Shown in pieces: positions 43,078 to 52,669 of a stretch of DNA of 64,000 nt. Position numbers and translations under genes: made by a program. The DNA comes from Photobacterium obscurum (lineage in GTDB: Bacteria > Pseudomonadota > Gammaproteobacteria > Enterobacterales > Vibrionaceae). The stretch's first letter is position 1, and each line of letters starts with the position of its first letter. Under the pieces are notes generated by a model. The model was not told the origin of the DNA and did no database searches. It worked only from the letters and a program-made list of their open reading frames with translations. The stretch is taken from positions 186,001 through 250,000 of the forward strand of contig NZ_JAKRRW010000001.1 in the NCBI RefSeq assembly GCF_026191635.1, written 5' to 3'.

Positions 43078-45042
43078 ATGAACCATCCCTTTGCGCTTTT
43101 TGAGCGCCTTCAATCCCCTGTTTGGGTATTTGATATTCACCACAAAAAAATTATTTGGGCCAACAAAGCATCATTGCCGTTATGGGAAGCCTCCACAGCC
43201 GATGAACTGCTCTCCAGAGATCTCGGGGCAGACATGTCAGCAGCAGTTAATGCGATTCTAGAAGGTTACCAGCAACGCTTTAATAATGGCGAAGCCATTA
43301 AAACATGGTGGTATTTCACGCCAAACGACATTTTGAAAAAGGCGCTATGCCATTTCTCCGGAATTCCTCTCGCTGATGGCAGAGTTGCTATGCTGGTTGA
43401 AGTCGTTGCCGAAGAGTCTAGCTTACGACGCGAACTCGCTTTTTCCGGCTGCTCAAACCTCGCGCTGCTATTTTCTGAGCGTGGTGATCTAATCAGTGCC
43501 AATAATGCATTTAGCCATTCTTTTGGTTTTCGATTGCAAGACTTAGCCAATTTTCTAGGCGATATCACCCTTGCCAACGATTGGGTAGCAGAAGCACGCC
43601 AGAACGGCACTATTCGCCACAAAAAACTGTGTTGGACAGGCAAAAATCATCATTGGTTTGATATCGATGGAAAGTGGTTGCATGACAAAAAGCAGCTACT
43701 TCTCAACTTGGTTAACATCACCCTAGAAAAAGAACAACTTCACAAAGCTAAATACAATGCGGAGCATGACTTCCTAACTGGTTTGCTCAACCGGCGCGGT
43801 ATCACCAATGCCATCATTGAAAACCAGCACAGCCAACTACCCTATAGCTTGTTGTTCTTAGATATCGACGGCTTTAAGTTAGTCAACGATACCTACGGCC
43901 ACGCTATTGGTGACAAACTATTACGTGCAATTGCAATCCGTTTGCAAGAGTCAGTCAAGTTCAAAGGATTGCTGGCTCGGTTTGGGGGTGATGAATTCAT
44001 TATTCAGGTTGAACACCGTAATATCGAAAATACAACCTTGTTTGCCAAACACATCATTGCGTCACTCAATAAGCCCTTCCATCTTAAAGAAGTAGGTGAA
44101 TTATCTATCGGTTGCAGTATCGGTACTGCTAACTATCCTGAAGATGCCAAAGATATCGAAACACTGGTCACACAAGCCGATATGGCCATGCATCGGGCAA
44201 AATTGCGCGGACGTAACCGAAGCCATCATTTTTCTCCGGATATGGCAGATGCGCTTTATCGCAAAATGACGCTTCGTCACCATCTGACACTGGCTCTTGA
44301 GGCCGATACCTTTGAGCTGTACTACCAGCCTATCGTCGATTTAAAGGCTCATAAGCTCAAAGGCTTTGAAGCCCTTATCCGCTGGCACGACGAAGAGCTG
44401 GGTCAGGTTTCACCTGCCGAGTTTATTCCACTGGCTGAGGAAACCGGTCAAATTGTTCCGCTTGGACGCTGGATTTTGAAAACCGCTTGTCAGCAGTTGG
44501 CAAACTGGCAAAAGAAATACGACCAGAAATTTATCATGAGTGTCAATTTGTCACGGGCACAGCTGCAGTCCAGTCTGGCCCCCGCAATTGAAGGGCTTAT
44601 CCAGCAATATAATATTGATCCTGCCCAGCTAGCTCTAGAACTGACAGAATCAACGATGTTGCAAGATTACGATGAAGCCAAGCAGTGCCTGGAAGATCTT
44701 GCCACATTGGGACTTGAACTCTACCTGGATGACTTCGGTACCGGCTACTCATCACTGTCTCAGTTACAGGACTTGCCGATCAGTACCGTAAAACTGGACC
44801 AGAGCTTTGTTCAGGGTGAGCACAAAGGCAGCCAGGCGATCATCGAGGCCACCCAAGCTATCTGTGAAAAGCTGGATCTAAAGGTTGTCGCTGAAGGCGT
44901 TGAAACCATCAACCAACTTCAGTATCTGCAAAACTGTAACTTTGATTTCTGCCAAGGTTACTACCTCGGTAAACCGATGCCATCCTACGAGCTCGAAGAG
45001 CGGAACTTCAGTCTGCTCAATGATATTCCGGTTATCCACTGA
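43078..45042 (+). CDS. PAS-GGDEF-EAL protein (c-di-GMP turnover)
   Basis: The protein of 654 residues has two PAS-like regions (about 10-110 and 125-215), a GGDEF domain with an intact ARFGGDEF (near residue 303) and an EAL domain with FEALIRW, ELTES, DDFGTGYSSL, KLDQSF and EGVE. All catalytic residues of both activities look intact, so it could make and degrade c-di-GMP; no autoinhibitory RxxD site is obvious. There is no membrane segment, so signals are likely cytosolic. The frame also opens at a TTG at 43072, but the ATG at 43078 is preferred. A second such protein lies convergently next to it. Confidence 0.92.
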   Translation: MNHPFALFERLQSPVWVFDIHHKKIIWANKASLPLWEASTADELLSRDLGADMSAAVNAILEGYQQRFNNGEAIKTWWYFTPNDILKKALCHFSGIPLADGRVAMLVEVVAEESSLRRELAFSGCSNLALLFSERGDLISANNAFSHSFGFRLQDLANFLGDITLANDWVAEARQNGTIRHKKLCWTGKNHHWFDIDGKWLHDKKQLLLNLVNITLEKEQLHKAKYNAEHDFLTGLLNRRGITNAIIENQHSQLPYSLLFLDIDGFKLVNDTYGHAIGDKLLRAIAIRLQESVKFKGLLARFGGDEFIIQVEHRNIENTTLFAKHIIASLNKPFHLKEVGELSIGCSIGTANYPEDAKDIETLVTQADMAMHRAKLRGRNRSHHFSPDMADALYRKMTLRHHLTLALEADTFELYYQPIVDLKAHKLKGFEALIRWHDEELGQVSPAEFIPLAEETGQIVPLGRWILKTACQQLANWQKKYDQKFIMSVNLSRAQLQSSLAPAIEGLIQQYNIDPAQLALELTESTMLQDYDEAKQCLEDLATLGLELYLDDFGTGYSSLSQLQDLPISTVKLDQSFVQGEHKGSQAIIEATQAICEKLDLKVVAEGVETINQLQYLQNCNFDFCQGYYLGKPMPSYELEERNFSLLNDIPVIH

Positions 45043-45045
45043 TCA

Positions 45046-45072
45046 AAAAAGGCCTCAACAAGAGGCCTTTTT
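45046..45072. terminator. bidirectional terminator between the two GGDEF-EAL genes
   Basis: AAAAAGGCCTC/GAGGCCTTTTT is a perfect 11-bp stem (45046-45056, 45062-45072) with A and T runs on either side. Confidence 0.9.
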
Positions 45073-45148
45073 ACTGGGCATTTCCGCAAGCCGAGCAACA
45101 CTTTCAACTTATCATATCTCTGTTCACCAACCTTAGATAAACACCTCG

Positions 45149-47428
45149 TTACACAACAGTGCTCAGATTAAGCAATTGAGACATTTCATCAGCGCTGACG
45201 GGGTTGCTAAACAAGTACCCTTGCCCAATTTCACATCCAAGTTTCTGAAGCAGTTCCAATTGTTCGTGTTTCTCAACGCCTTCGGCAATAATTTTATGCC
45301 CAAGGTTATGACCCATATCGATCATAGAGTTCACCAAAAGGCGGGTTTTATGATCTGTCAGTATGTCATCAATAAAGTATTTATCGATTTTCAGGACATC
45401 AATGTTCAGGTGCTTTAAAGAAGCGACAGATGAATATCCAGTTCCGAAATCATCAATCGCCAATTTAACTCCGAGCTCCTTTAACTGTTCAAAAACAAAA
45501 AGGTTCTGTTGATTAGTCTGGACAACCCCCTCGGTAACTTCCAACTCCAAATCATCGGGCAATATTCCGGTTTTTTCGAGAACCCGCGCAATCAGCGGAA
45601 CAAAGTCTTTATCTAAAAAATGACTAGGCGATATGTTTACCGCCACACGAACAGAGGTCAAACCTGAATGTTTCCAACAGGCTAGCTGCTCACAGGCAGT
45701 GTGCAGAACCCATTCGGTTAAAAGAGGAAGCATGCCGATACTTTCAGCTGTGGCAATAAAATCAACAGGGGAAACTTGTCCAAGTAGAGGATGGTACCAA
45801 CGCGATAATGCTTCAACACCGACAATGTTACCGGAAGTAATGTCTACCTGCGGTTGATAAACGAGGCTTAGCTGTTGCTTTTCAATTGCCTCTCTCAGAT
45901 ACTGTTCGACTTTGAATCGATACTCTGCTTTAGTCGTAAGCTCTTCGTTATAAAAAGCGTAGCGGTTCTTTCCAAGCTCCTTTGCTTCGTACAGCGCGGT
46001 ATCCGCAGCCTTTAACAAAGTTTGATGAGTTTCTCCGTCTAATGGGTAGTGTGCAATCCCGATACTACAAGAGGGCACTAGCTTCCTTCCCTCGAACTCG
46101 ACAGGCTCTGAAATAAGCTGAAGACAACGCTGAGCAACCTTCCCAGCACAGTCATTATCTACGACCTCATTGACGATAATGCAGAACTCATCACCGCTAA
46201 TACGTGCGATAAGATCAACTTCGCGGCAGGCTTGCTGCAAACGTTGTGCAACCTCTTTAAGAAGCCGATCACCGACATCGTGGCCAAGGCTATCGTTTAC
46301 ATTTTTAAAATTATCCAAGTCGATATAAAGTAAGCTGAATCGGAGACTATTTAGATCGAATGACTTTATCATCTTTTCGAGAGTCAAATAGAATTGAGCA
46401 CGGCTTGATAATTGAGTCAGTTCATCTTTATAAGCTAACTCCCGTATCCGCTTCAGGTTATGCTCTCTCTCCATAACAATACCAGCAAGCCTTGCTGCAG
46501 ATGTCAGATCACTTGACTCCTCATCATTGGGTAATGCGGGGTGGTTATAGTACATACCAAAAGCCCCTAATACTTTACCGGAAGAACTTTTAATCGGCTC
46601 TGACCAGCAACAGCGCATACCGTGAGGAGTAGCAACATGCTTTATATTGGCCCATTTAGGATCGGTTTCAATGTTTTCGACAAGCACGCGCTTGCCCGTA
46701 TACGTAGATGTTCCGCACGAACCGATATTGGGGCCATTTTCGAGGCCATGTACGGCCTCGCAATATTCTTTAGGCAGACTTGGGGCACCACCGTGGAGTA
46801 GCTTGTTGCCTTCCAGCTCCAGCATCGAACATCGTATTCCTGGATGGCGCTCCTCATACAGTAACGCGATTTCATCATAGATCTCTGATGCAGGATTGCC
46901 CTTGGCAATCATCTCTAAAATTTTTGCATTACGCTTATCTAAGATTTCTGCTTTTTTTCGCTGTGTTATATCGACATGGGTGCCAATTAAACGGTGGGGA
47001 TTGTCTGTCGCGTTACATTTGACCTGAAATGCCCGAGAACGGATAAAAAGATAGTGGCCATCCTTATGCCTCATACGCATTTCAACTTCAAATGACGTAA
47101 CTATTCCAGATAAATAATCCTGAGCCTTTTGCAAGACTCTCACCCTATCATCAGGATGAACTATTGCTTCCCAAGTACTGAGCATATGATCTAACTCATG
47201 CTCTTCATACCCTAGCATGCTTTTCCAACGCGGCGAGTAATAGACCTCATCGGTCTGTAGATCCCAGTCCCATAAACCATCGTTGGCACTGCGCATGGCC
47301 ATAGCGAAACGTTGTTCGCTATTATAAAGCTCTGCGGTTCGTTCTTCCTTAGTCAGGTGTACAGCAGTCAGTTCGGCACGTAACTTCGCGATTTCATCGA
47401 GGAGCTGAGCTTTGGATTTGCTTGGCAT
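45149..47428 (-). CDS. PAS-GAF-GGDEF-EAL protein (c-di-GMP turnover)
   Basis: The product (about 759 residues from the ATG at 47428) has a short coiled N-terminus, a PAS_3 domain (NDGLWDWDLQTDEVYYSPRW, HPDDR), a GAF domain (IGSCGTSTYTGKRVLVENIE), a GGDEF domain with the variant SGDEF, which is usually still active, and an EAL domain with VEALSRW, EVTEG, DDFGTGYSS and KIDKYF. The frame is open up to 47620, but that would overlap the TSUP permease gene, and MPSKSKAQLLDEI is the natural start. It is convergent with the other GGDEF-EAL gene. Confidence 0.9.
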   Translation of the reverse strand: MPSKSKAQLLDEIAKLRAELTAVHLTKEERTAELYNSEQRFAMAMRSANDGLWDWDLQTDEVYYSPRWKSMLGYEEHELDHMLSTWEAIVHPDDRVRVLQKAQDYLSGIVTSFEVEMRMRHKDGHYLFIRSRAFQVKCNATDNPHRLIGTHVDITQRKKAEILDKRNAKILEMIAKGNPASEIYDEIALLYEERHPGIRCSMLELEGNKLLHGGAPSLPKEYCEAVHGLENGPNIGSCGTSTYTGKRVLVENIETDPKWANIKHVATPHGMRCCWSEPIKSSSGKVLGAFGMYYNHPALPNDEESSDLTSAARLAGIVMEREHNLKRIRELAYKDELTQLSSRAQFYLTLEKMIKSFDLNSLRFSLLYIDLDNFKNVNDSLGHDVGDRLLKEVAQRLQQACREVDLIARISGDEFCIIVNEVVDNDCAGKVAQRCLQLISEPVEFEGRKLVPSCSIGIAHYPLDGETHQTLLKAADTALYEAKELGKNRYAFYNEELTTKAEYRFKVEQYLREAIEKQQLSLVYQPQVDITSGNIVGVEALSRWYHPLLGQVSPVDFIATAESIGMLPLLTEWVLHTACEQLACWKHSGLTSVRVAVNISPSHFLDKDFVPLIARVLEKTGILPDDLELEVTEGVVQTNQQNLFVFEQLKELGVKLAIDDFGTGYSSVASLKHLNIDVLKIDKYFIDDILTDHKTRLLVNSMIDMGHNLGHKIIAEGVEKHEQLELLQKLGCEIGQGYLFSNPVSADEMSQLLNLSTVV

Positions 47429-47535
47429 GCTCACAGGTCTTTTCTCACAACAACTTATCGCGAGGGTATCAGTTGAGATTCTCTGGTTCAATAAGCGAGG
47501 AAAAATCTGCCCGTCGTGGTCATATTTTGCGGGCT

Positions 47536-48264
47536 TTAAGCAAACTGCGGGCTGACGCCCTGCCAGATCGCGATAACCCCAGATACCGAGCACAGTACAA
47601 GCAAGGCGTAGCGTAACCATTCAGCCTTGATCAGGTGCTGAACCTTATATGCCAACCAAGTCGCCAGCAAAGGTGCCGGTAGGATCATCATGCCATATTT
47701 AAAGTGCCACCAGCTAAAATGCCCTGTTGCTGATAGGGCCATCAACGACAGCACGCAGCTAAAAGCAAAATATCCGGCCAGATTGGCTCGCAACTTACCG
47801 GCTTCAGCATGCTGCAGGACTAATGCCATCGGCGGGCCTCCGATACTCGTACTGGTTCCCATGACGCCCGACGCAAACCCAGCCCAAAACAGGGCTTTCG
47901 GCGTAGGTTTGAGCCTGACCTTCATCAAACTAATCACCACAGCAAGCAAGACTCCAATTCCAAGCACCAATGCCAATGACTCTGCAGTGATATATAACAG
48001 CAAAAATCCGGCAACAACTGTGCCCGGAATACGTCCAATAAAAGCGGCAGTTAGCCCTTTGAACGAGAGCATAGTACGGTACTGCCACATATTTATTAAC
48101 GCCAGTACCAATCCGACAAGGGTAATAGTACCAGGAACAAAACGGGGCTCGAAAAAATAAACAATCGGCGCTGCAACAATAGCCATCCCAAAGCCGACAG
48201 TACTCTGTACAAAGCATCCCGCCGCCAGAGCCAAACCACAAAACACTAATGTGCTGATATCCAT
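47536..48264 (-). CDS. TSUP (TauE/SafE) family permease
   Basis: The 242-residue inner-membrane protein has about 7-8 hydrophobic segments and the family signature GCFVQSTVGFGMAIVAAPI at the start with its echo FASGVMGTSTSIGGPPMAL near residue 130. TSUP proteins move sulfite, sulfonates or other small anions; the substrate here is unknown. It precedes the PAS-GAF-GGDEF-EAL gene by 107 bases on the same strand. Confidence 0.9.
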   Translation of the reverse strand: MDISTLVFCGLALAAGCFVQSTVGFGMAIVAAPIVYFFEPRFVPGTITLVGLVLALINMWQYRTMLSFKGLTAAFIGRIPGTVVAGFLLLYITAESLALVLGIGVLLAVVISLMKVRLKPTPKALFWAGFASGVMGTSTSIGGPPMALVLQHAEAGKLRANLAGYFAFSCVLSLMALSATGHFSWWHFKYGMMILPAPLLATWLAYKVQHLIKAEWLRYALLVLCSVSGVIAIWQGVSPQFA

Positions 48265-48841
48265 GAATTCCTCAATTTACCATTACCCTATCAGGCTGTT
48301 CTAGATCGCCCCTACCTTAAATGCAGTTAGGCCAGCAAGATACCAGATTGTTAGTGACAAGAATTACATTCCGTATTGTATAACATTTTTAACAATCAAC
48401 GAATGGCTATTATGATAAGTATCACCTCAAAAAAATTACAATGTATAATAGTGATAATTTAATTATATAGAATGACTTATCACTTATACTTCAAAGCATA
48501 TAAAGATTTACACTTTAAACAAAAGCAAATTTATTACACTAATTTATTAAACGTAAATTAATACAACTCATTGTATCGTTCACAAATTAATACCAGCAGT
48601 TATTACCTACAAGTAATTATCAAACTGTCTTAAGCCTACAAGTGTCACAAATACGCACAGTGTGTCAATTATTCGCACGTCTAACACCTATCAATAAAGT
48701 TTATAAAAACTCAGTCGATTAGCATTTGCCAAATATTATTAACGCCTTACTTTTAAATACCCCCAATCTATCACCTTGGCATTTTCATTGCTTAATCAGC
48801 CTTAACCTTATCATTGGGTTTTACAATAAAGGACGTTAACA
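48265..48841. promoter_or_regulatory. long AT-rich regulatory region with sigma-54 promoter and UAS-like repeat
   Basis: No gene seen in 577 bases. TTGGCATTTTCATTGCTT (48776-48793) has GG and GC separated by exactly 10 bases, the -24/-12 form of a sigma-54 promoter, about 50 bases before the secreted-protein gene. Upstream, TGTCACAAATACGCAC (48643-48658) and TGTCAATTATTCGCAC (48663-48678) are a 20-bp-spaced direct repeat (12/16), placed 120 bases before the promoter like an activator site. Confidence 0.75.
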
Positions 48842-51217
48842 ATGAAAAGAGTCAATATAAGTTCTGTTAATGAAGACCAACCCATCCTTATTCCATCACA
48901 TGTTAAGCCATTAATTACTTGCATTTGTTTATCTTTGGCTACCATGGTCTCGGCAACGGAAGAGACCCATCTCTCGGGCGCAATCTTCACGACAACGCCG
49001 GATGGCTCGATCGTCAATGAAAATGTCAGGTATGAAGGTAAAAAGTATGTCTTCCTGGATGGTGGCCCCGGGCCGAGTGCGTCTCCCTATGCCGCAGCGC
49101 TTCCCGCTGGCTACTATTATTTCCAGGTCACCGATCCTTCAGGTAAGTGCTTGCTATCAAGTAAAAAAGAGTACGCCGACGCTAATGGCGGAACCTGTTA
49201 CGAGAGCAGCAAAAAAAGCGGTCAGAAAACATCAACGTTTATGGCAGAACCCCTAAAGTGCCGGCTCTTTTATTTTGACGGTAAAGGTGGTGTCGAACTT
49301 CAACATAGCACCTACACCACCAGAACCAAAGTCAAAGGCCAGTGGGTCGAAACCGTCCATGATTGCCAGCATCAGTTAGGTTCAGAGTTCACTGGAAAAT
49401 ATCCAGACGAATTACCTGACGGAGATACCATTCAACTATTTCCATTTGCCAACACCCCCAATAACGGCGGTGTATATAAGGCTTGGGTATCACCTAAGAG
49501 CAAAGTTCATGAAGCTTGTAAATTATATGAATATGATGACATTGGATACTTAACAGGGGAAGAAGAGCAATGTAGAGGATTCTTTGGTTTTGTTCCCCGC
49601 TGGTCAAAAACCGATAACTTCAAAGTCAACCTGGAAAAACCCGCACAGTCTTTTGATGTCGCACTGAGAAAGTTCCATGATAAAAACCTCAACTGTACGC
49701 TTGATAATTATGAAGAGTATGTCAAAAACTGGGACTACGGTGTAACACCGCCTATGAGCCCATACATGAGAAAAATCTTCACGACGGCAGAGTATGAAAA
49801 AAAACCGACTTCCTTCAGTGTCCTTGGCCAAGAATATCTAAAATGGCTCGTCGACGAGTATATGTGGGATGCATATAAATATGGAGTTTACCCATTAAAT
49901 ACCCCATTTACTCATTTCCCAAGCTTTGCTGATTTAAGAACTTATACTCCCTATCATATAAATGGATATGTTGTTAAAGAATTTGACAAGCCCTTTGCAT
50001 GTACCCCCAATAAGTACACATACGAATATAACGTTTTATCTGGTGGGGAAGTGACAGATTACGGTTTTGTACCCGGTGATTATGGTTCTGCCAAAACCGT
50101 CAAGTATGGTGAATATGAAGATCCAGTACTATCCTTGGCCTTTGGTAATTTCGGTGTTGCAAAGCTCAAAGTCTGTAAAATTTTTGCCAACGGCAAAGAA
50201 ACAAAATATGCATCTCCAATAAAAGGTTGGAAATTCTCACTTCATATTCCTAAAAATGTTCCTATTCCAAGTAACATCAATGAATATGAAAACTACGACA
50301 CATTTAAACGCTTGAGTCAGGATCCTAACTTTTCTCCAATCTATAATCGGACAGTTACCAAATACGCCGATGATTATGGTTGCGCCACATTTAGTGTATT
50401 AGTACCCAATGTTGTAGACAGCAAATATGGTTACCTTGAAAAATACCGTGTAGTTGAACACCCTGCCTATGGCTGGGATATTAATGGCTATGCCAGTTAT
50501 ACGTTTAATGTTGAATCTAAGCTCACCTACGATAGCTATAAAAAGCCAATTATTCGTGGTGAAGTTGTCGATGTTAAAGGCTATAAAGAAAATGACTACA
50601 CACCTTACGACATGCCGTACAGCTATGATCAAACTCTCTACTTCAAAAACAACTGCAAGATAGTCGCTGATTTTGATACCAAGGGTTACTGGCATAATAA
50701 AAATGGCTTAGCAGAGCTGACCTACGAAGATAAATACTATGTAAATTCACTCAAGCCATATCAGTATCCGTCAAAGTACTTCGAAGCCGGTGACGAGCCG
50801 TTTGATGGTAAGTTCTATAATGGTACATATGTTGCCGCAGCATTTAGTGCCGATGGCTACGAAGTTTGGAAAGCCGGTACCTGGCAATCAGAAATCTCTC
50901 ACTTCCTGACCGACGCCAACAGCAATGCCGATGCCAACTACCACAAAGAGCAGCTTGCCCAGCAACTGTTGGCATTTATCTTCAATACACGTCATCGTCC
51001 CAACGCATACGGCCTCAGTGACTACGCCCAAATTAACACTTCTGGGGGCTACTACACTGTTGCTCAAATCAGAGATGGGGCAATTGCAGCCTGGTATGGA
51101 AACGATAGCGCTAAGATAGAGTACTACACCAAACTTCTCGATGGCTTAAACAATAATGATTATGTACAAATCATCCCTGGAGATCCGAAAGACTGTCCGA
51201 AGCCATACTTCGAGTAA
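48842..51217 (+). CDS. large secreted protein under a sigma-54 promoter
   Basis: The 791-residue product has an unusually long N-terminal region of about 20 residues before a hydrophobic signal segment (LITCICLSLATMVSATEE). The mature part starts with a domain seen in some secreted Cna-B/SdrD-type proteins (KYVFLDGGPGP, AGYYYFQVTDPSGKCLL, NNGGVYKAWV, KTDNFKVNL) and continues with Tyr/Asp-rich repeats and scattered cysteines. No sortase signal, transmembrane anchor or enzyme motif is visible. The following gene encodes a VpsR-like activator, suggesting a surface or biofilm-matrix role (inference). A strong terminator follows. Confidence 0.75.
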   Translation: MKRVNISSVNEDQPILIPSHVKPLITCICLSLATMVSATEETHLSGAIFTTTPDGSIVNENVRYEGKKYVFLDGGPGPSASPYAAALPAGYYYFQVTDPSGKCLLSSKKEYADANGGTCYESSKKSGQKTSTFMAEPLKCRLFYFDGKGGVELQHSTYTTRTKVKGQWVETVHDCQHQLGSEFTGKYPDELPDGDTIQLFPFANTPNNGGVYKAWVSPKSKVHEACKLYEYDDIGYLTGEEEQCRGFFGFVPRWSKTDNFKVNLEKPAQSFDVALRKFHDKNLNCTLDNYEEYVKNWDYGVTPPMSPYMRKIFTTAEYEKKPTSFSVLGQEYLKWLVDEYMWDAYKYGVYPLNTPFTHFPSFADLRTYTPYHINGYVVKEFDKPFACTPNKYTYEYNVLSGGEVTDYGFVPGDYGSAKTVKYGEYEDPVLSLAFGNFGVAKLKVCKIFANGKETKYASPIKGWKFSLHIPKNVPIPSNINEYENYDTFKRLSQDPNFSPIYNRTVTKYADDYGCATFSVLVPNVVDSKYGYLEKYRVVEHPAYGWDINGYASYTFNVESKLTYDSYKKPIIRGEVVDVKGYKENDYTPYDMPYSYDQTLYFKNNCKIVADFDTKGYWHNKNGLAELTYEDKYYVNSLKPYQYPSKYFEAGDEPFDGKFYNGTYVAAAFSADGYEVWKAGTWQSEISHFLTDANSNADANYHKEQLAQQLLAFIFNTRHRPNAYGLSDYAQINTSGGYYTVAQIRDGAIAAWYGNDSAKIEYYTKLLDGLNNNDYVQIIPGDPKDCPKPYFE

Positions 51218-51237
51218 TGTTATATAACGACCATTTA

Positions 51238-51265
51238 AACCAGACAAATAGCTATTTGTCTGGTT
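51238..51265 (+). terminator. terminator after the secreted-protein gene
   Basis: AACCAGACAAATA-GC-TATTTGTCTGGTT, a 13-bp perfect stem, followed by TTCTC; 21 bases after the stop. Confidence 0.85.
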
Positions 51266-51352
51266 TTCTCGGCTCTTAGAACTAAAACATTATAGCGAAA
51301 CCTATACTCCTCAGAGCGTTGACAGGGCTTTGGTTAATTAGGGTAAGTTGTA

Positions 51353-52669
51353 ATGTCCAAAAAAAAATGCACTTGTCTGCTGTACACCCAATCCAAACTG
51401 AATAACGACTTTAGAAACACCATTGAGTTTCTGGAATCTGTTGGATGGTCGTTCAGCTCCGTAGCATCAAAACACCACCAGCCAAAACTGGGGCTGGCGA
51501 TTATCTCTCAAAAAAAAGCCTCAAAGAGGGTGATCACTGAATTACTCGCTTTGGGCGAGAATGTCACTTGGTTTGCTCTGGTTCCAAGTGATTTTTTATC
51601 CGATTGCGATAACCTCTATTTCATTGACTTTGTTTATAGCTTTCAAAAAATCAACACAGAACCATTTTGGGTGCATCATGAAATGCACCGTATCGCTGAT
51701 ATAATCGAATTAAAAAATACCGTGCTCAGAGCATCATACAACCAGCATCATTCCCAAAACCCCTTAATGCAAAAAATATACAAACATGCAAAAAAAGTGG
51801 CCGTTGCCGATGCCAGCATCATGTTATTGGGGGCATCCGGCGTGGGTAAACAGTATATTTCGACCTTTATCCATCATCACTCCCCAAGGAAAAATGGGCC
51901 TTTTATTTCATTCAACTGTGCAGGAATATCCCCGACTCTTGCTAAAGATGAATTATTTGGTCACGAAAAAGGCTCCTTCACCGGAGCAAACAAAACCCAT
52001 CAGGGTATATTCGAGCGAGCCAACGGTGGCACCTTGTTACTTGATGAAATTGGCGACCTGCCTCTAGAGCTACAGGGCAATTTTTTGCACGTACTGGAGA
52101 CCAATGAGATCACACGCATTGGAGGACAGAATTCACGTCCTATCAATGTACGAATAATATGCGCAACCAATATAGATTTAGAGCAGAAAATAAAAGAGAA
52201 GCAGTTCCGAGCAGATTTATATTATCGCCTAAATGTCATCACCTTACAGATTCCATCACTGGCTGAGCGGAAGGAAGATATTCTTTCGCTTGCTGACGGT
52301 TTTCTTCGTCAGTATTCACTTGGTAAACATCACCCGCCAAAGTTATCTGCAAAGGCAATCAGGGAAATAGAAGACTACAACTGGCCAGGAAATATCCGTG
52401 AACTGTCAAATGTAATACAGCGAGCCGTTCTTCTGAATGAATCGGGCCTCATTCAGCCTAGCGACTTACTGTTAAGTCTCGACTCTCACTATCGAAACAA
52501 AAACAGCCATAACCCCGAGCTCCAACAGTGTATCGAGCAAACCAAGTTTAAGGCTATAACCACAGCCTTGAGTAAAAATAAAGGTAATATTACTCAGGCT
52601 GCAAAAGAACTCGGTATATCCCGATACACCTTTTATCGGCAGATGAAATCACTGAACATCAATCAGTAA
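51353..52669 (+). CDS. VpsR-like sigma-54-dependent transcriptional activator
   Basis: The 438-residue regulator has a divergent receiver-like N-terminal domain (about residues 1-125), an AAA+ domain with Walker A GASGVGKQ, the sigma-54 contact loop GSFTGA (a GAFTGA variant), Walker B GGTLLLDEIGDLP and the WPGNIREL motif, and a Fis-type helix-turn-helix at the end (NITQAAKELGISRYTFYRQM). Domain order and the unusual N-terminus recall VpsR of V. cholerae, which controls biofilm genes. It lies 135 bases after the sigma-54-promoter gene and is the natural candidate to drive it. Confidence 0.88.
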   Translation: MSKKKCTCLLYTQSKLNNDFRNTIEFLESVGWSFSSVASKHHQPKLGLAIISQKKASKRVITELLALGENVTWFALVPSDFLSDCDNLYFIDFVYSFQKINTEPFWVHHEMHRIADIIELKNTVLRASYNQHHSQNPLMQKIYKHAKKVAVADASIMLLGASGVGKQYISTFIHHHSPRKNGPFISFNCAGISPTLAKDELFGHEKGSFTGANKTHQGIFERANGGTLLLDEIGDLPLELQGNFLHVLETNEITRIGGQNSRPINVRIICATNIDLEQKIKEKQFRADLYYRLNVITLQIPSLAERKEDILSLADGFLRQYSLGKHHPPKLSAKAIREIEDYNWPGNIRELSNVIQRAVLLNESGLIQPSDLLLSLDSHYRNKNSHNPELQQCIEQTKFKAITTALSKNKGNITQAAKELGISRYTFYRQMKSLNINQ

